DNA from: Pratylenchus scribneri
Lineage: Eukaryota; Nematoda; Chromadorea; Rhabditida; Pratylenchidae
Reading direction: 5' to 3'
Assembly: GCA_030063045.1 (NCBI GenBank)
Contig: JAQSEB010000001.1
Span: forward strand, 2,976,001-3,040,000
Length of the DNA stretch: 64,000 nt
In this document: one piece after another, positions 1-13,121 of the stretch
Layout of the letters: each line of letters starts with the position of its first letter
How positions within the stretch are numbered: the stretch's first letter is position 1
Program-made: the position numbers and the translations under genes
The notes under the pieces: generated by a model
What the model was told of the DNA's origin: nothing
Seen by the model: the letters and a program-made list of their open reading frames with translations, nothing else
Databases searched by the model: none

Positions 1-628
1 TGGCCTTCAATCGTGCCTTCTCCTGGCTGCCATTCTCTGCTTTCGTCGGAGGCAGAATTCTCTGTGAGTTTATTTTACGACTTAATTTTTATACTAAACT
101 CCCAAAATTCCAGGTACACACGGTGGCATCTCTGAACGGATTCAAAGTCTGCAGCAACTTCGTCAACTCAAATGTCCAGCAACAGATTACGATGCCCAAC
201 GGCCATGCGCAGAACTCGACTTGCTGTGGGCGGATCCGGAACAAGGAATCAAGGGCACTGGGCCGAGCAATCGAGGTTTTGATCTGGTTTTATAATTTCA
301 TTTACCAATTTTTATTCAGGAGCAAGCGTCATGTTCGGTGAGGATCTCGTCATGCGCACTCTCAAGCAATTGGATATCGACTTGATTGTCCGAGCTCATC
401 AGGTTAAAATTTTGCGCACTTTTTGCCATTCATTTTACATTTAATTTGCAGTTTGTCCAGGATGGGGGGGGGGCCGAATTCTTCGCCGATCGTCGACTCA
501 TCACCCTCTTCTCTGCACCTCAATATGCTGCCCAATACAACAATGCCGGAGCGACAATTCAAGTTGGCGGGGACCTTCAATGCACATTCCACATCTTCGC
601 TCCCATGGATGACGCTCAACTTCACTGA
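1..628 (+). CDS. PP1-like serine/threonine phosphatase, copy 1 (5' end outside window)
   Basis: Three exons are visible and the gene begins before the window. They cover the second half of a PP1/PPP-family catalytic domain: LLWADPEQG (as in PP1 LLWSDP), a DLIVRAHQ segment with the conserved metal-site His, and LITLFSAPQY, followed by a TGA at 626-628. Introns at about 61-114, 276-319 and 403-450 have GT-AG ends. The same gene occurs in inverted orientation at 47186-48304, and similarity continues through the 3' UTR to about position 775. Compared with that copy this one has a run of ten G instead of four around 463-472, which adds two Gly in frame, and Gln for Lys near the C-terminus. The exonic segment at the left edge matches the part of copy 2 just after the lost GNHE motif, so catalysis is doubtful here too. 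Confidence 0.85.
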
Positions 629-947
629 TGCGACAAGGACTGATGAAGAAGCAGCAAAGAAGGCAGAAACCCATGTGATAATTCCCCCATATTCTCATCA
701 ATAATTGTATTGTATAAATATTCCTCCATCTCATCTTCATATTGTCTCCCTAATTGTCATATTTGCATTTTGTTACAAATTGTTATTATGTTTGTATAAA
801 AAATTTTGAATAAATACTTCCATAAATTTTATTTTTTTTGTTTTTAATAGACTTTAAAATGGTCATATTTAATTAGTTGATATTGATTGATAATAATATG
901 TAAATGTAAAATGATTAAGTTTCAAACATTTAGATTTAAAAACAAAA

Positions 948-3900
948 ATGGATATAAACAATATAATTGAAGCTTTGAGATCTACAACAATTGCGGAAGG
1001 GCAAAATCAAGCCTCCGAATATCTCAAAAAAGTTAGATTTTGATAATTTTGCAAATATCAATCATAAAAGTTAAGGTCTCGTCCATAATTGGCTTCCCGC
1101 AAGTGCTGCTTCGAATCATTCAGGATGCTCAATTAGATTATTCTGTAAGACAAGCAGCGGTTATTTTTCTGAAAAATGTTGTCTACGAGCATTGGAGTGT
1201 GGACGACAAAGATGATGGAAAACAATGGGAATTGAGTGACCAAGATAAGGCGCCTTTAAAACACCAAATAATACAGGCGATAATTCATTCTCCTGAGCCC
1301 ATAAAGTTTCTTTTAATTATATTACCTAATTTTATAAGTAATAATGTATTCATCAGAGTTCATTTGTGTACAACAATGCAATCGATTATGCGCCATGATT
1401 TTCCAGAGAAATGGCCTGGTCTTACTGATGAACTGCTTCCACTTTTGAGTTCACAAGAAAGTGAAATTCTCATGGGAGCTTTGCTGATTTTGCACCGACT
1501 CTGCAAAATATTTGAGTAAGCACTTAATGTAGTTCTTCCATTTTTCCGCCTATTCAGGGCGTTGAAAAATCGATGGTGGTCCTCATGGTCCACCGATATC
1601 ATACCTAGGACATTAGTCTTATCACAACCAAAAAGGTTGTTTAAACCAATACTCAAAACGTTTATTTTTCAGATATAAACGTCAAAAGGAGAAAACACCG
1701 CTTGTCGACTTCATGTGCAGAGCACTGCCCATTCTTCGTGAACGTCTTTCTACGCTCATTGCAAACAAAACATCTGCTTCATATTTCGTCCAAAAACAAA
1801 TACTTAAAATTTTTTATTCGATTGTTCAGGTTTGAATTAAATAATTGAATAAATACAAATTCTATATTTAGTTTTCATTAAATTTACAAATGCTTCCAAT
1901 TGAAGAATATGCCAGATGGTTAAAGAATTTCATGGACATTATACAAAAAGAAATACCAGCTGAATGTGATGCAGTGCCGGAGGATGAACGCGCCGAGACT
2001 ATTTATTGGAAATGCAAGAAATGGGCTTTGAAAAATGTTCAACGGGTCTTTGAAAGGTTTATTTAATTATTTATTTAAAATAAATAAATTTATATAATAA
2101 AGATATGGCAATAAAGGAAATGTTGACAAAGCCTATGTGACATTTGCTGAAGAATATTCCAAAAATTATGCCTTGCCAGTCATTGAATCATTGGTTTGCA
2201 TTAAACTTCAATTTTCATAAAATTATAGTACATTTTAGATGGTGGCTATTCTCAACGATTATATTGATGGAAAATTTGTGTCCGATTATGCACTTTATCT
2301 GACTTTAAATCATTTATCTGATGCTTTGAACCAAGCACAAGTTTGGCAAATAATAAAACCCAAACTTGAAGTAAGCTAAACCTACTATTATTCACACAAA
2401 TAAATTTACATGATTTTAGATACTTCTCAAAAATGTTATATTTCCATTACTTCAACATTCAGCTGAAGATGAAGAACTTTGGTCGGATGATGTTGAGGAA
2501 TATTTGCGATATAAATATGACGTTTATGAGGTTTTATTACATTTAAAACATTTTAAATAGATAAATAATTTAAAGGATCTTCATCAGCCATCATCAGCGG
2601 CCTCAACTTTGCTACAAATGATTTCAAAAAGGCAAGGAATTATGCAACAAATATTGGAATTTATTCTTCGGAATTTGACACCGACCTCAACGGCCCACCA
2701 AATTGATGGAGCATTGCACATGATTGCGGTTATTTCTTCGCAATTACTTAAATCGAAGGTAAAAAAATAAATTATAATATAAACATTCATTTTTTTACAG
2801 AAATACAAAAAAGATGTTGAGAAATTAATCGACGCCCATGTAACAATGCGTACTGCCCATGAGGTTCATATTTTAATGTTTTATTCGATGACCTAAACCT
2901 ATTTTTAGGTTCGTTTTGTTCGAATGCGTGCTTGTTATGTACTTCATTATGCCTCCGAAACGCCATATAAAAATTCAAAAATATTGGAACGAGTGATCAA
3001 TGCTTTGGTTCAAAGGCTAAAAGAAGACGCCGAATTGCCGGTTAAAGTGGAGGCCTCACTAGCCATTCAATCACTGTTGAATGATCAAACACTGAAAACA
3101 GTGCCATTGCTGAAGCCACATATTCGAGATGTGATTATAATTGTGTTGAGATTGGTGGCCGAAACCCACTTGGATGATTTGCCAGCCGTCGTGGATACTT
3201 TGATTGAAAATTTTGAAGAAGATGTCATCCCAATTGCCTATGAAATCACACTTGAATTGGTTATTTTAAAAATCTAAAAATTAAATTAATTAATAAATTT
3301 AGGTAAATATATTCAATAAAATGGTCACTGGCGAAGGTGCGGACGGAGATGGTGATGATGTTGTTGAAGAACACACCGTCGGCGTGATGGGCATTTTATC
3401 GACGCTGGAAACCATTTTGGACCTTTTGGAGGAACATGAAGAAATTATAAAGAAAATTGAGCCAATTGTTCGAAGTTGTGTAATTTCCATCTTCGAATGT
3501 TATTGTGAAAGTAAGCTTAATTTTAATTACATTATTAATTACGCAAATTTAGATTATTTTGAAGAGGCTCTTTCACTTACAAATACTCTAATTCAAGTGC
3601 ATATTTCACCTGAAATGTGGCAAGTTTATGGTGAAATTGAATTTATTATTTATCAAAATTTAATTTTATTTATTTAGATTTGGTCTATAAAACCTTCCTG
3701 GAGGAAGACAATTGCTTCTTCAGCGGTAAATAAATAATTATATTTAATTTTTAGTAAAATTGTTTATTTAAAGATTGTATGCCTGTTTTGCATGCATTTG
3801 TTACCAAAGGTAAATTTATTTTGTACTTTCCTATTATCGGAGGGAGAGGTAAGGCGACGAAGAAGAAGATGATGATGTGGATGAGTAGAGGATGATGGAA

Positions 3901-5757
3901 ATGATGATGTGGATGATGAAGATGAGAATAAAGAGAAAGATGATGTATCACCACATCTTCATTATTCTCATTCTTCACAATCTTCATCCTCAACGTCTTC
4001 ATCTTATTTTTCTTCATCATCTTCTTCAACATCTTCTTCTTCTTCTTCTTCTTCTTCTTCCTTCATCATCATCTTCTTCTTTATCATCCTCATCTTCTTC
4101 TTCTTCATCATCATCTTCTTTTTTATCATCCTCATCTTCTTCTTCTTCATCATCTTCTTCTTCATCATCATCTTCTTCATCGTCATCATCTTCTTCTTTT
4201 TTATCATCCTCATCTTCTTCTTCATCATCATCATCTTCTTCTTTATCATCCTCATCAGCTTCTTCTTCACTCATCTTCTTCTTCATCATCGCCTTACACC
4301 TCTCCAACAAAACAGGAAAAAATTATTTTCATTTTAATCGACAATTTATTTAAATAAAAATTTAGATACCGGCACATTTTTGGCATCACAAGAACGGATC
4401 CAAAAATTGCTAACAATGTGTGAGAAGACAATGTCCGACAATGATTTGGATGAGAGTACCAAATCGCATGCAGCAAAAATGATTGAAGGTGAACGCATTT
4501 AAATGTTTAAAATTCATTCCCCAACAAATTTAAAGTGTTCATTCTGCAATGTCAGGGCCATATAGACGCACTTTTGCCCAGTATTTTGCAATTAGTTTTC
4601 AATCAACTTCAACAACCAATCAATGAATCGACCAATTTGAACTGTTATAAGCCACAACTTTTAATGGTTTATTTCCATCCATTTTATTCATAAAATATTT
4701 ATTAAATGTTAAATATAATTTAGGTACTGATCAGTGCTTTGTATTCCAATTTTCAAATCACTGCCACACTTTTTGGTCAAATTCGAATTGATCCACAATC
4801 GAATACTTTTGAATGGTTTCTGGCTGAATTGTATAAAAATCGAGACCACTTTGAGGGAATTCACGATCGAAAAATGGTAATTTGGATGATTTGCCGTCTT
4901 CTTTCCGATGGAATTGTTCCTGCAATATTCCATAATCAAATTGATAAGGTAAAATAATAAATAATTTTTTAAATTTGCTATTTTAGTTTATGAATTGGAT
5001 TTTGACACTATTTGATGAATTGCAACGGTGCATGAAGGAATTGGCTGATCGAAACAAAGAAGACGATTCGGATGATGATGAGGAAGAGTCGAGTGATGGC
5101 GAGGATGATCGAATGAATGAAGAATTGAAGGATTCGGATGATGATGTCGATGAAGGTTTTTTACATATTTTAAATATTATATTTATTTTTTAATTAGAAA
5201 ATATGGAATATTTGGAAGCATTGGAACAAGAAAATAATCGTCGCCAACAAAGACGATCAAGAAGGAAAGCAAGCACCAGGAGTATGGCAGATCAGACAGC
5301 GGAGGGAAATATTTTCGATGATTCAGCTGATGATGAGACCGATTCGGAAGATTATCAAGATTTTCAGGTTATTTAAATAAAATAATAAATTTAATTCATT
5401 TCAATATTTAGGAAGAAACTGATTTGGAGGCTTTCACAACAATTTTGGATGAGCAAGATAACAATCCTGGTCTTAACGTTTTTCTCCTCTTCAAACACAC
5501 AATCGAAGGTTTGTATTATTTTTCTCAGAATTATGATTAGTAAATTTTTTTTAGTTCTAAAAGAGCAAAATGCAACAATTTTCTCGGCTTTGTGCGGAGA
5601 ACAATTTTTAAATTCAGAAAAACTGGCAAAATTGAAAGCTCTCATGGAAATTTGCACACGAGAAGAGAATTTACAAAAATCAAAGCAATTGGCATTGACT
5701 GGTGGATACACTTTTGATGCAACCCAGGCTGTGCCAAATTCATTCAAATTTGCTTGA
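948..5757 (+). CDS. IPO7: Importin-7/8-type nuclear import receptor (importin beta superfamily)
   Basis: A multi-exon gene of about 1000 residues from ATG 948 (MDINNIIEALRST, as in importin-7 MDPNTIIEALRGT) to TGA at 5755-5757. The family pattern is followed from end to end: VRQAAVIFLKN near the N-terminus, EEYLRYKYDVYED, DGALHMIAVISS, MRARACWVLHY-like MRACYVLHYASE, PVKVEASLAIQ, HDRKMVIWMICRLL, an acidic Asp/Ser-rich stretch (about 5055-5150), and the C-terminal GGYTFDATQAVPNSF motif that matches importin-7 GGYKFSAPVVPSSF. It carries ribosomal proteins, histones and other basic cargo into the nucleus with RanGTP. Introns are about 40-60 bp, except the one at about 3812-4364, which is swollen by a TTC/ATC microsatellite. 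The acidic loop is genuinely coding, unlike the microsatellite. No frame breaks were seen. Confidence 0.93.
3870..4300. repeat. TTC/ATC-type microsatellite inside an importin-7 intron
   Basis: About 430 bp of irregular CTT/TCA/TCT triplets, with GAT/GAA/ATG-rich sequence at its left edge. It sits between the exon ending near 3811 (VLHAFVTK) and the exon starting near 4365 (DTGTFLASQERI). On the other strand it would read as Asp/Glu-rich, but nothing links it to neighbouring exons in frame, so it is intronic. Confidence 0.85.
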
Positions 5758-6032
5758 CAAACAAAATGGAAAATGGAAGAACAAATTTTGATTCAATTTG
5801 ACATTTAAATTATCAGATTTGCCTCTATAACAAATAATTAACAATATAAATTTATGAATCGTTGATTATTTTCTTATATTTTTCGACCATGGCTCAATTT
5901 TTATTCAATTTGTTGCTTTTTTAAAAATAAAATAAATAATAATTCCAATTTATTTTTAAATAAAGTTTTTTAAACTTTTAATTTTAGTAAATTTTAAATG
6001 TAAATTTATATTTAATTAAATAAATAATAGTT

Positions 6033-7478
6033 ATGTTTAAAGCTTCATTGCGCCATTTGCATTTATCGAACAAAACTAGAGGGCCCTTTCCCTTTTTTAA
6101 TCCGAATGAAACAAAAACTTTAACTGGTGCATATTTACAGGTAATAATAATTTATATTTAATAGTTTATCTTCAAATTAAGCTTTCAAAATGTCGTCTCA
6201 CTGCTTTAATTGCCTCAACCGCAGTCGGAGGATTTTTAATGTCCCCCGTTGCATTTACATCTCCTGCCTTGTTTGGTTCCTGTATAATTGGGACAACTCT
6301 ACTCTCAGGTTTAAATGGACTTTTCTTTTATTCTTTAATTACATTTTTAGCATCAGCTTGTGCATGCAATAATATAATGGAACGTCATTATGATGCACAG
6401 ATGAAAAGTAATATTTAGTATAAAATATCTTACTTCTTATAAATCCAGGGACCCAATCTCGAGTTCTTCCAATTGGTCGATTATCAAGTTCGCAGGCATT
6501 GATGTTTGTTGGTGCCACCGCCTTTACTGGACTGGGAATTCTCTGTCTAAGTTAGTTGACATTTAAAAAATTTAAAATTTTTATTTATTTCAATTTAAAT
6601 TATAAATGTTCTTTATATTTTCATGTTGTAATCATCTCACTTCCGGCCTAGGATTTATTAATTTCGCTCTTTATACGGGAGTTTACACACCCATGAAAAG
6701 ATGGTAAATATTTATTTGAACAAACATAAAATCGTAACATGAAATTTATTTTAGGCATCATAGTTGCACTTGGGTGGGAGCAATTGTGGGAGCAATCCCA
6801 CCGTTGATGGGCTATGCAGCGGCTACAGGTTTAAAATTAACAGAAAGTTTATCAAAATGTAACACATATTTCAGGTGAATTGGACACAGCTGCTTTTGTT
6901 TTGGGCGGTTTACTTTTTTCCTGGCAATTTCCTCATTTCAATGCACTAAGCTGGAATTTACGGGATGACTACAATAAAGCTGGATATAAAATGGTAAAAA
7001 GTTGGCAAATTTAAACAAAAATCAATCGTTCACTTTTTAGATGTGTGTTACAAACGAAGGACTTTGTCGTCGAACAACATTAAGGTAGAGAAATAATTAT
7101 TATCAACAACTTATGATTTGAAGGCACTCTCTGATCTTGGCATTTCTCTGTCAATTTGCTGCTCCATTAACTGAACTTACAACATGGACTTTCGCCGTTA
7201 CTTCATTGCCATTAAATCTGGGGATGATTGCATTATCATGGAAATTTTATAAAGGACCGGATAAAAAGTTAGCAAAATTCTTTTTAGCTAATAATTTAAT
7301 TAAACACTTCTTTAGAAATGCCAGCAATTTATTCAAATATACACTTGCATATTTGCCATTATTGATGCTTTTTATGTTTTTATCAAAGAGTCAAATTAAA
7401 AGGAAGGAAACCAATGAAAATGAAGCACAATTAAAGAAAGATGAAAAATATAAAAAGATTCGATTGGCAATAATTTAG
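6033..7478 (+). CDS. COX10: Protoheme IX farnesyltransferase, mitochondrial (heme O synthase)
   Basis: Adds a farnesyl group to heme B to give heme O, the precursor of heme A for cytochrome c oxidase; a multi-pass inner mitochondrial membrane enzyme. Start ATG 6033 gives a basic N-terminus suited to mitochondrial import, then [13 protein letters not shown]. The UbiA-family signature is clear: [20 protein letters not shown] (first Asp-rich motif region) followed by VLPIGR, later a [19 protein letters not shown] segment, an [19 protein letters not shown] segment and the second polar motif [13 protein letters not shown]. Several hydrophobic segments follow to the TAG at 7478. About seven short introns with GT-AG ends. 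The C-terminus is Lys-rich. The gene lies 276 bp downstream of importin-7 in the same direction. Confidence 0.94.
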
Positions 7479-7802
7479 TTGTTTTTGTTTGTTTTTTAGG
7501 CTCTTTTCCCATTAAATTTTGCACAGCTTTAGGTTTCATTTTTGGATAAATTTTGTTGATAAAATTTCAAATATGATATTTTCTATTGAATTATTTCTTT
7601 TAACTTATAGAATTTTTATATTTTTTGGTTGCTTGATTTTTAAATACGGCCAAAATTGGTCGCGCACAATATAAAAGAATTATTCTATTCTGGCGTTTTA
7701 ATCATTAAACAAACAGAGACAGAGAAGAGAAGAAGAATTGGTGCGGGTGCTTTGTACATCATAAAATTTGACGACAAAAACATTAAATAAATACCCAACA
7801 AA
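7479..7802. other. Intergenic, 324 bp
   Basis: AT-rich sequence between COX10 and the ubinuclein-like gene. AACATTAAATAAATACCCAACAAA precedes the ATG at 7803. No other feature was seen. Confidence 0.5.
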
Positions 7803-8606
7803 ATGTTTATGTTTCCAAAAAAGAAGAATATTGTTGATGGGCCAAAATTTCGAATAATGGAATTTGAACTTTTTCCTCCTACATCTCGGAATTATCCTCG
7901 ATTTGATTATGAAGAAATATGCTCGAAATTAGAGGTTGGTTGTTATTATAATTCATTCTCTAAATTTCACTCTAAATTCAGGTCAGTGGATCTTCCAAGA
8001 CACAATCTGAAGTTCATGAAGAGTTTCGGGATAGAGATGCCGCCGATGAAATTGTTAGGAGGTTGGAAGAGAAATATGTACGTTTTTTTTGCACAGTTAA
8101 AATACACTAATTCAATTTAAATTAAGGGGACAAATACGGTTCAAATGTGCTCAACTTCTGCTGAACCAAAAAAGTCCAAGAAGAGTAAGAAAGGCCACAA
8201 ATTTGCCCCAGAAGATGGTATGGATAAAGGATTTGGCTATGTTCAAGAAGATGGTATTTTTTATTGTTCAAATTATTTTAAAAAGCCCATTTTATTTAAA
8301 GATTTTATTGATGATACGCAAGCGGTATACCCAATATAAAAGATAATTAAAATAACATTTGAATTTCAATAGTACGATGAATGGGTCCCAACAACAATGG
8401 ACACTGCAAAACGAGGCCATTATGTGAACAAAGGACCGCTGGAATTTCGTCAACTGGAATTTTTATCATCATCTTCTTTGTCCCGGGAATCTGAGAGTAG
8501 CAATATTTCCACAATTCCTGCTGAAAATCCAAGTTCATCGGGTGACGAAATCGAAATCATTGGAGATGATAAAAATGACGAAAAATTAAAGACCAGCAAA
8601 AAATAA
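7803..8606 (+). CDS. Ubinuclein-like HIRA-complex subunit (Hpc2-related/HUN domain)
   Basis: A short multi-exon gene (about 190-230 residues). Its central exons carry the Hpc2-related domain: an FKDFIDDTQA exon (about 8283-8320) joined over an intron to YDEWVPTTMDTAKRGHYVN and then GPLEFRQL. This matches the ubinuclein pattern [33 protein letters not shown]. Ubinuclein binds HIRA and H3.3-H4 for replication-independent nucleosome assembly. A Lys-rich linker (KKSKKSKKGHK) precedes the domain, and a Ser- and acidic-rich tail ends with TAA at 8604-8606. Only the N-terminal half of animal UBN1 is represented; the long C-terminal part is absent, as in compact nematode versions. Exact splice sites around 8219-8285 are uncertain. 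Confidence 0.8.
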
Positions 8607-8774
8607 GTACAAAAATTTTTAATTTAATGTCTTAATTTGCTTTATCATTTTTCAATAAATTATTTGAATAAATTTTCATATTAATTTTATTCAATTTCCA
8701 TAAATATCCATGGATTATTTCAATATCTGTTCTAATTTAATGAATTCATTTTAATAAATAAATAGCTTTTACAG

Positions 8775-9963
8775 AATTTTTAAATATTAAAGCCAACAAA
8801 TTGGAAAATCTGTTTTTAAAAACGGCCAAAATTGCTCCGCTGTGGAAAGGGCTGATGCTGAATGACGACGACTTCCCAGCCTTGCCAAATTCAACAGGGC
8901 AAAACAGTCAACAACAGGTACATTCAATTTTGCAAATTATTTGAATAAAAATCCAATTTTTGTTAAGAAGAATCTATCAGGAACAATTACCGGAAATGAG
9001 GAGTTGAAGAGGAGGCATCGGTTGGCAATCGAAAGCAATGATAAAGTTGGAATACAAACACATCCTGATGGTTTTTAATCATTAATTTTATATTAATTTA
9101 TGCATTCTTTTTAAGGAAGGGTCACGAATATTCCGCCCGGCATGCTCAATGACCAGTATACGAATTAATTTTGTAATAAACCATATTTTATTTTTAGGTT
9201 CGGGATGGCCGGTTTGCTAACATTCCTGAGAACAATAGAAAGTGCGCCATCCATTGTTGGTTTGGCTCTCGGACACGATTTGACGAATCTGGGTCTCAAT
9301 TTGAATTCATCAAAGTTTGCAACCAACAAATTAATTAATTAATTAATATTTTTAGAAGGAATCTTTACCAAACATTCGGCGGGCCTTGGGCCGATTTCCC
9401 TTGTCGAATACAGGACCTGGACACGAAAGTGCCCGAAGAATATTTGACCAATGCGACCATCCGAGACAAACTGCCGAATATAAAATTGAACAAATTGCAC
9501 GAGGATGTGCTCTTCTATCTTTTCTACAATTGCCCCGGTGAAGTCTACCAAGTGGCCGCTGCTTCCGAATTGTTTGTCCCCAATCCAATCAATAAATCAA
9601 TAATATTGCAATTTAAGGTATGCTCGAGACTGGCGGTTCCATAAATCCGAACGATTTTGGCTACAACGAGCCCCATTCTCTGCACCACCGCGGGAAATTG
9701 GCGGAACGTACGAAAGATGTCAATACAATGTATTCGATCCAATCCAATGGAGAAGAGTGCCAAGGGAAATGGTATTGGAGTACAAGGACCTCGAAGGGAA
9801 GCCGACCGTGTCGGGCACCGCCGCCACCACCCAAAATCATCAACAATCCTCATCATCCACCGCCAACACCAACTCCGTCATCGTCGGGGGAGGATCGACA
9901 ATGCCACCAACACATCCACATGTTCCAACAAAAACTGATGGAGACCCGTCGATCTTTTCGTGA
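8775..9963 (+). CDS. CNOT2: CCR4-NOT complex subunit 2 (NOT2)
   Basis: A scaffold subunit of the CCR4-NOT deadenylase that pairs with CNOT3 through the C-terminal NOT box. The N-terminal part has DDDFPALP, the conserved short motif of CNOT2. Later exons show NIPPGMLNDQFGMAGLLTFL, LALGHDLTNLGLNLNS, PWADFPCRIQDLD, VPEEYLTNATIRDKL, LFYLFYNCPGEVYQ and, after a 50-bp intron, YARDWRFHKSERFWL and YERCQYNVFDPIQWRRVP, all closely following human CNOT2. A Ser/Thr/Pro-rich tail ends at TGA 9963. The first visible exon starts after a TTTTACAG acceptor at 8774, only about 170 bp after the ubinuclein stop. The first in-frame Met is at 8855. That acceptor may be a spliced-leader site, so the true start is 8855 or lies in an unseen exon. 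Confidence 0.9.
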
Positions 9964-10152
9964 TTTTGATTATTATTATTTTAAAATATAACATTTTCTT
10001 GTCCTCGATTTGATTGAAAAAAATTCCAATAAATTTCAACAAGTTTTCACATTTATTTTATTTTCACATTTTAATTGGTTTAAATATTTCCAATTTTATT
10101 TTTTATTTATTTATTTATATTTTCCATTGCATTTTATTAAATTTATAAAAGC

Positions 10153-12161
10153 ATGGCGGACTCATTATTGGCTAATCGACCATTATTGCAATTTTTGACA
10201 ACCCAAAATGATGAATTGGTCCAACGTAAATATTTTAAATTGAATTATTTTACTTTTAAAAATATTATAGAATTATATGAACAAAAGCATTCAGTCATTG
10301 CCATTTATCGAATGTTGCCTTCACTGGCCCAACAATGCCTTCTTCAAATGATTTTCAGGAAAAATAGGTTTAATTTTCAATTTTATTATTTGTCAAATTT
10401 TTTTAAGTGATTGGCGTTCATGGACGAATGCACGAAATCAATTGGTTTTGTACAATTGTTTGGAATTACTTCACAAAATTAAAATATTAGAAGGCAATTT
10501 GGAAGATGAACTACAAATAAATGTAAAAATAAATTTAAATTAATTACCAATAAAATTAGAAATTTAAGTTGGATTTCAAAATGAATTTTATTTCGAGCAC
10601 TTTGACCAGTGTTTCCGAATTGAGTGGCTTTCGATCGCATCCATTGGATGAAAAATCACAAAAAGCAGCAAATAAAGATTTGATGGGGAAAAGTGTGGAA
10701 CGATGGGAAAGCATTCTTTGCTATTTGGCATTGCCCAGTGATTCAGCGGAGAAGGGCGTTTCCGAAACGACCCGATCACTTTTTGATTACATTGGCCTGG
10801 TCAAAGGACGTAATATTCCATTTTTTTTAATATTACTAAAAATTATTTTTTAGGTGCAAAAGAGCAGGAAATTTCCTCCGCCGGTTTTCAATTTCTTTTG
10901 TTGGGCCGATCCGAACAAATTTGGACATATTTAACGCATTATTTGCATTATTTGGCCTCAAAAGGGGAGGACATTTTGCCATTGTTGGAATTCTTTCTCC
11001 GCCTAATGTTGTGCATTCAACGGAGTGAAAGTAAGAAATTAATTAATTTAAAAAGTGCACAAATTTAGCTCAAATTTATCCAATTGTTTTTGAACAAAAT
11101 TGGCCCGAACCAATCCATGCCTTTATGCAAACCCTCCGCGAAATTGGACTTATTTTTATTCGAAAGAGGAAGGATGGGTATTTTTTAAATTATTTATAAA
11201 TTATTTAATTTATATTAAGTTGGTTTTTATTGACCCCATTGATGACTCAAATTGCCCAGGACGCATGTGGCCAGCTGGAAAATGGAAATGAAATTGATGG
11301 GAAAGGTGCAAGCAAAAGTGGATTTTTGATTGTTGAAACGAATTATAGGTTATTTATTTATTATTAAATTAAGGAAAATATTAAATGATGCTTCAAAAAT
11401 TAAAATACCATCCTTTAATTAATTCCAATTTTCAAATTTATTTTAGGGTTTATGCCTACACAAATTCCACCCTTCAATTGGCAATTTTGTCCACATTTGC
11501 CGACATTCTTTATCGTTTCCAGAATATTGCAATTTGTTTGTTTATAATTTTATTTCAATTAATTATTCACATTTTTAGGCCTTCTCACCAGAGATTCAGT
11601 CCGTCGAGCATTTCAAGTAATTCTTTTCTCCTTTTTAATTTCATTTTTTGGAATTTAGACGGGAATAACTGCCCGCCAAATCAGTCAATATTTGCGGGCA
11701 AATGCACATCAACAAATGGAAAATATTTCCACCCAAAATTCTGAACCAATAATTCCGGTCACCGTTATTGACCAAGTTAGTCCATTCCCATTCATTCCAT
11801 TTAAATTTGAATTACAGATTTACTTATGGGAACAAGAGCGAAAAAGATTCACTTGCAACGAAGGAGTTCTCTATTCGAATTTTGATTCCGGTGAGCAATT
11901 TAAATAAATTGAATGAAATTTATTATTAAATATTTTTTCATAGAATCCGATTTTGTGGCATTTCGTGATTTTGCCCTCCAAAACAAATATTCCCTTTGGC
12001 ATTGCAACATTCAAAAGGTTTGTTCATTGAAGAATGAATATTTTATTAATTAATTGCTAATTTAGATGATTATTGTAGACTCGGAATGGGATGAATTGAT
12101 GAGGAATTGGCTGAATGAATCGAAGGGAGGAAGAAGTGCAGAAGGAAGTTCAGGACGATAA
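10153..12161 (+). CDS. GTF2H4: TFIIH subunit p52 (Tfb2)
   Basis: A structural subunit of the TFIIH core that regulates the XPB ATPase in transcription initiation and nucleotide excision repair. ATG 10153 starts MADSLLANRPLLQFL. Family landmarks in order are AIYRMLPSLAQQCLLQM, ERWESILCYLALPS, SAGFQFLLLGRSEQIWTYL, FMQTLREIGLIFIRKRK, GFLIVETNYRVYAYTNS.LQLAIL (split by an intron at about 11347-11445), an exon with ITARQISQYLRANAH, and IYLWEQERKRFTCNEGVLYSNF. These match GTF2H4 segments such as GFIVVETNYRLYAYTES and ITDQIRLWELERDRL..TEGVLY. About eleven short introns. It ends with a Ser/Gly-rich tail and TAA at 12159-12161. No disruption was seen. Confidence 0.92.
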
Positions 12162-13121
12162 AACATTAAAAAGGTTAATTTATTGTTTTTGATATTTGCA
12201 TAAATTTTAATAAAAATCCATCATCGATTGACATCCACTTGACCAACTAAAATTGGGAAATAAGCTAAACTACAACCACAAAATAATTTACTCCCCCCCC
12301 CACATTTGTGCTTTTCCTTATTAGTTTAGATTGAATAGGCGAAAATGTTCAGAAAAGGGAAGAAAATGGGAAGGGTGGTGGCGAGCATAAAAGAAATGAA
12401 TGAATTGACACTGAAGAGGGAGGAGGAGGGGGATATGGTCAAATTGAGGGAAAATAGGGAGGAGGAAATGCCGACTGGCGATTAATCTGGCGGCTGGTTG
12501 GTTGGTTGAGGCGAATTGGCGAGAAGGAGGATTGGTGGTGGATTGTGGTGTGGGCAAGGTGGAAGGGAGGGAGGGAATTGCGCACGATGGTGGGGAGGAG
12601 GAATGGCTCATATTTCCCGACTTTGCTTTTCTTCCATCTCAAATCCATCGACAAAGCAGAACAACTTTATTTTTGATGAGAAGAAAATGACCACCATCTC
12701 GGCCCAACGCCTCTCTTCCTTCCCTTGCACATTGCCTCATTCACACACCGACCTGACCCAACCTTCCAACCAACAATTGTCATTTCACCTTTCATATAGG
12801 TAGGGGTAGGTGGACATTCTCTTCCCAAAGGCCTTTTGCTTTTCTTTCTCGTCCAAATCCGAAAAGCATTTTATTATTATTAGCCTTTCCAACCATCCAT
12901 CTCCTCCCTCATCCCTCAATGTTGTGCTCTGCACGATTAGTATCCACCATTAGTATGGGCCCCTTATTTGTTTACCAGTGTTGTGGCTGTTCCACCTCCA
13001 TCTAATCCATTCAATTCCTCCTCCTCCAATTTGTTGGTGGCCTAATACAATAATCGGCCATTTTTTTCCGTCCAAAAAACATCACATCAATTTAAACAAT
13101 TAAATAAAAAAATATTTCAGG
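12162..13121. other. Intergenic, 960 bp, probable promoter region of the Shroom-like gene
   Basis: Contains a C9-10 run near 12292, a G-rich stretch (12340-12600) and C/T-rich sequence. Reading frames here have no recognisable content. It ends with a TATTTCAG acceptor right before the ATG at 13122, so an upstream 5' UTR exon or a trans-splice is possible. Confidence 0.4.

Noticed and set aside
4004..4310. Acidic minus-strand ORFs in the importin-7 intron
   Set aside because: Microsatellite artefact opposite an intron.
12321..12803. Several ORFs of 60-96 codons on both strands
   Set aside because: Low-complexity G/C-rich sequence with no homology pattern, upstream of a gene.
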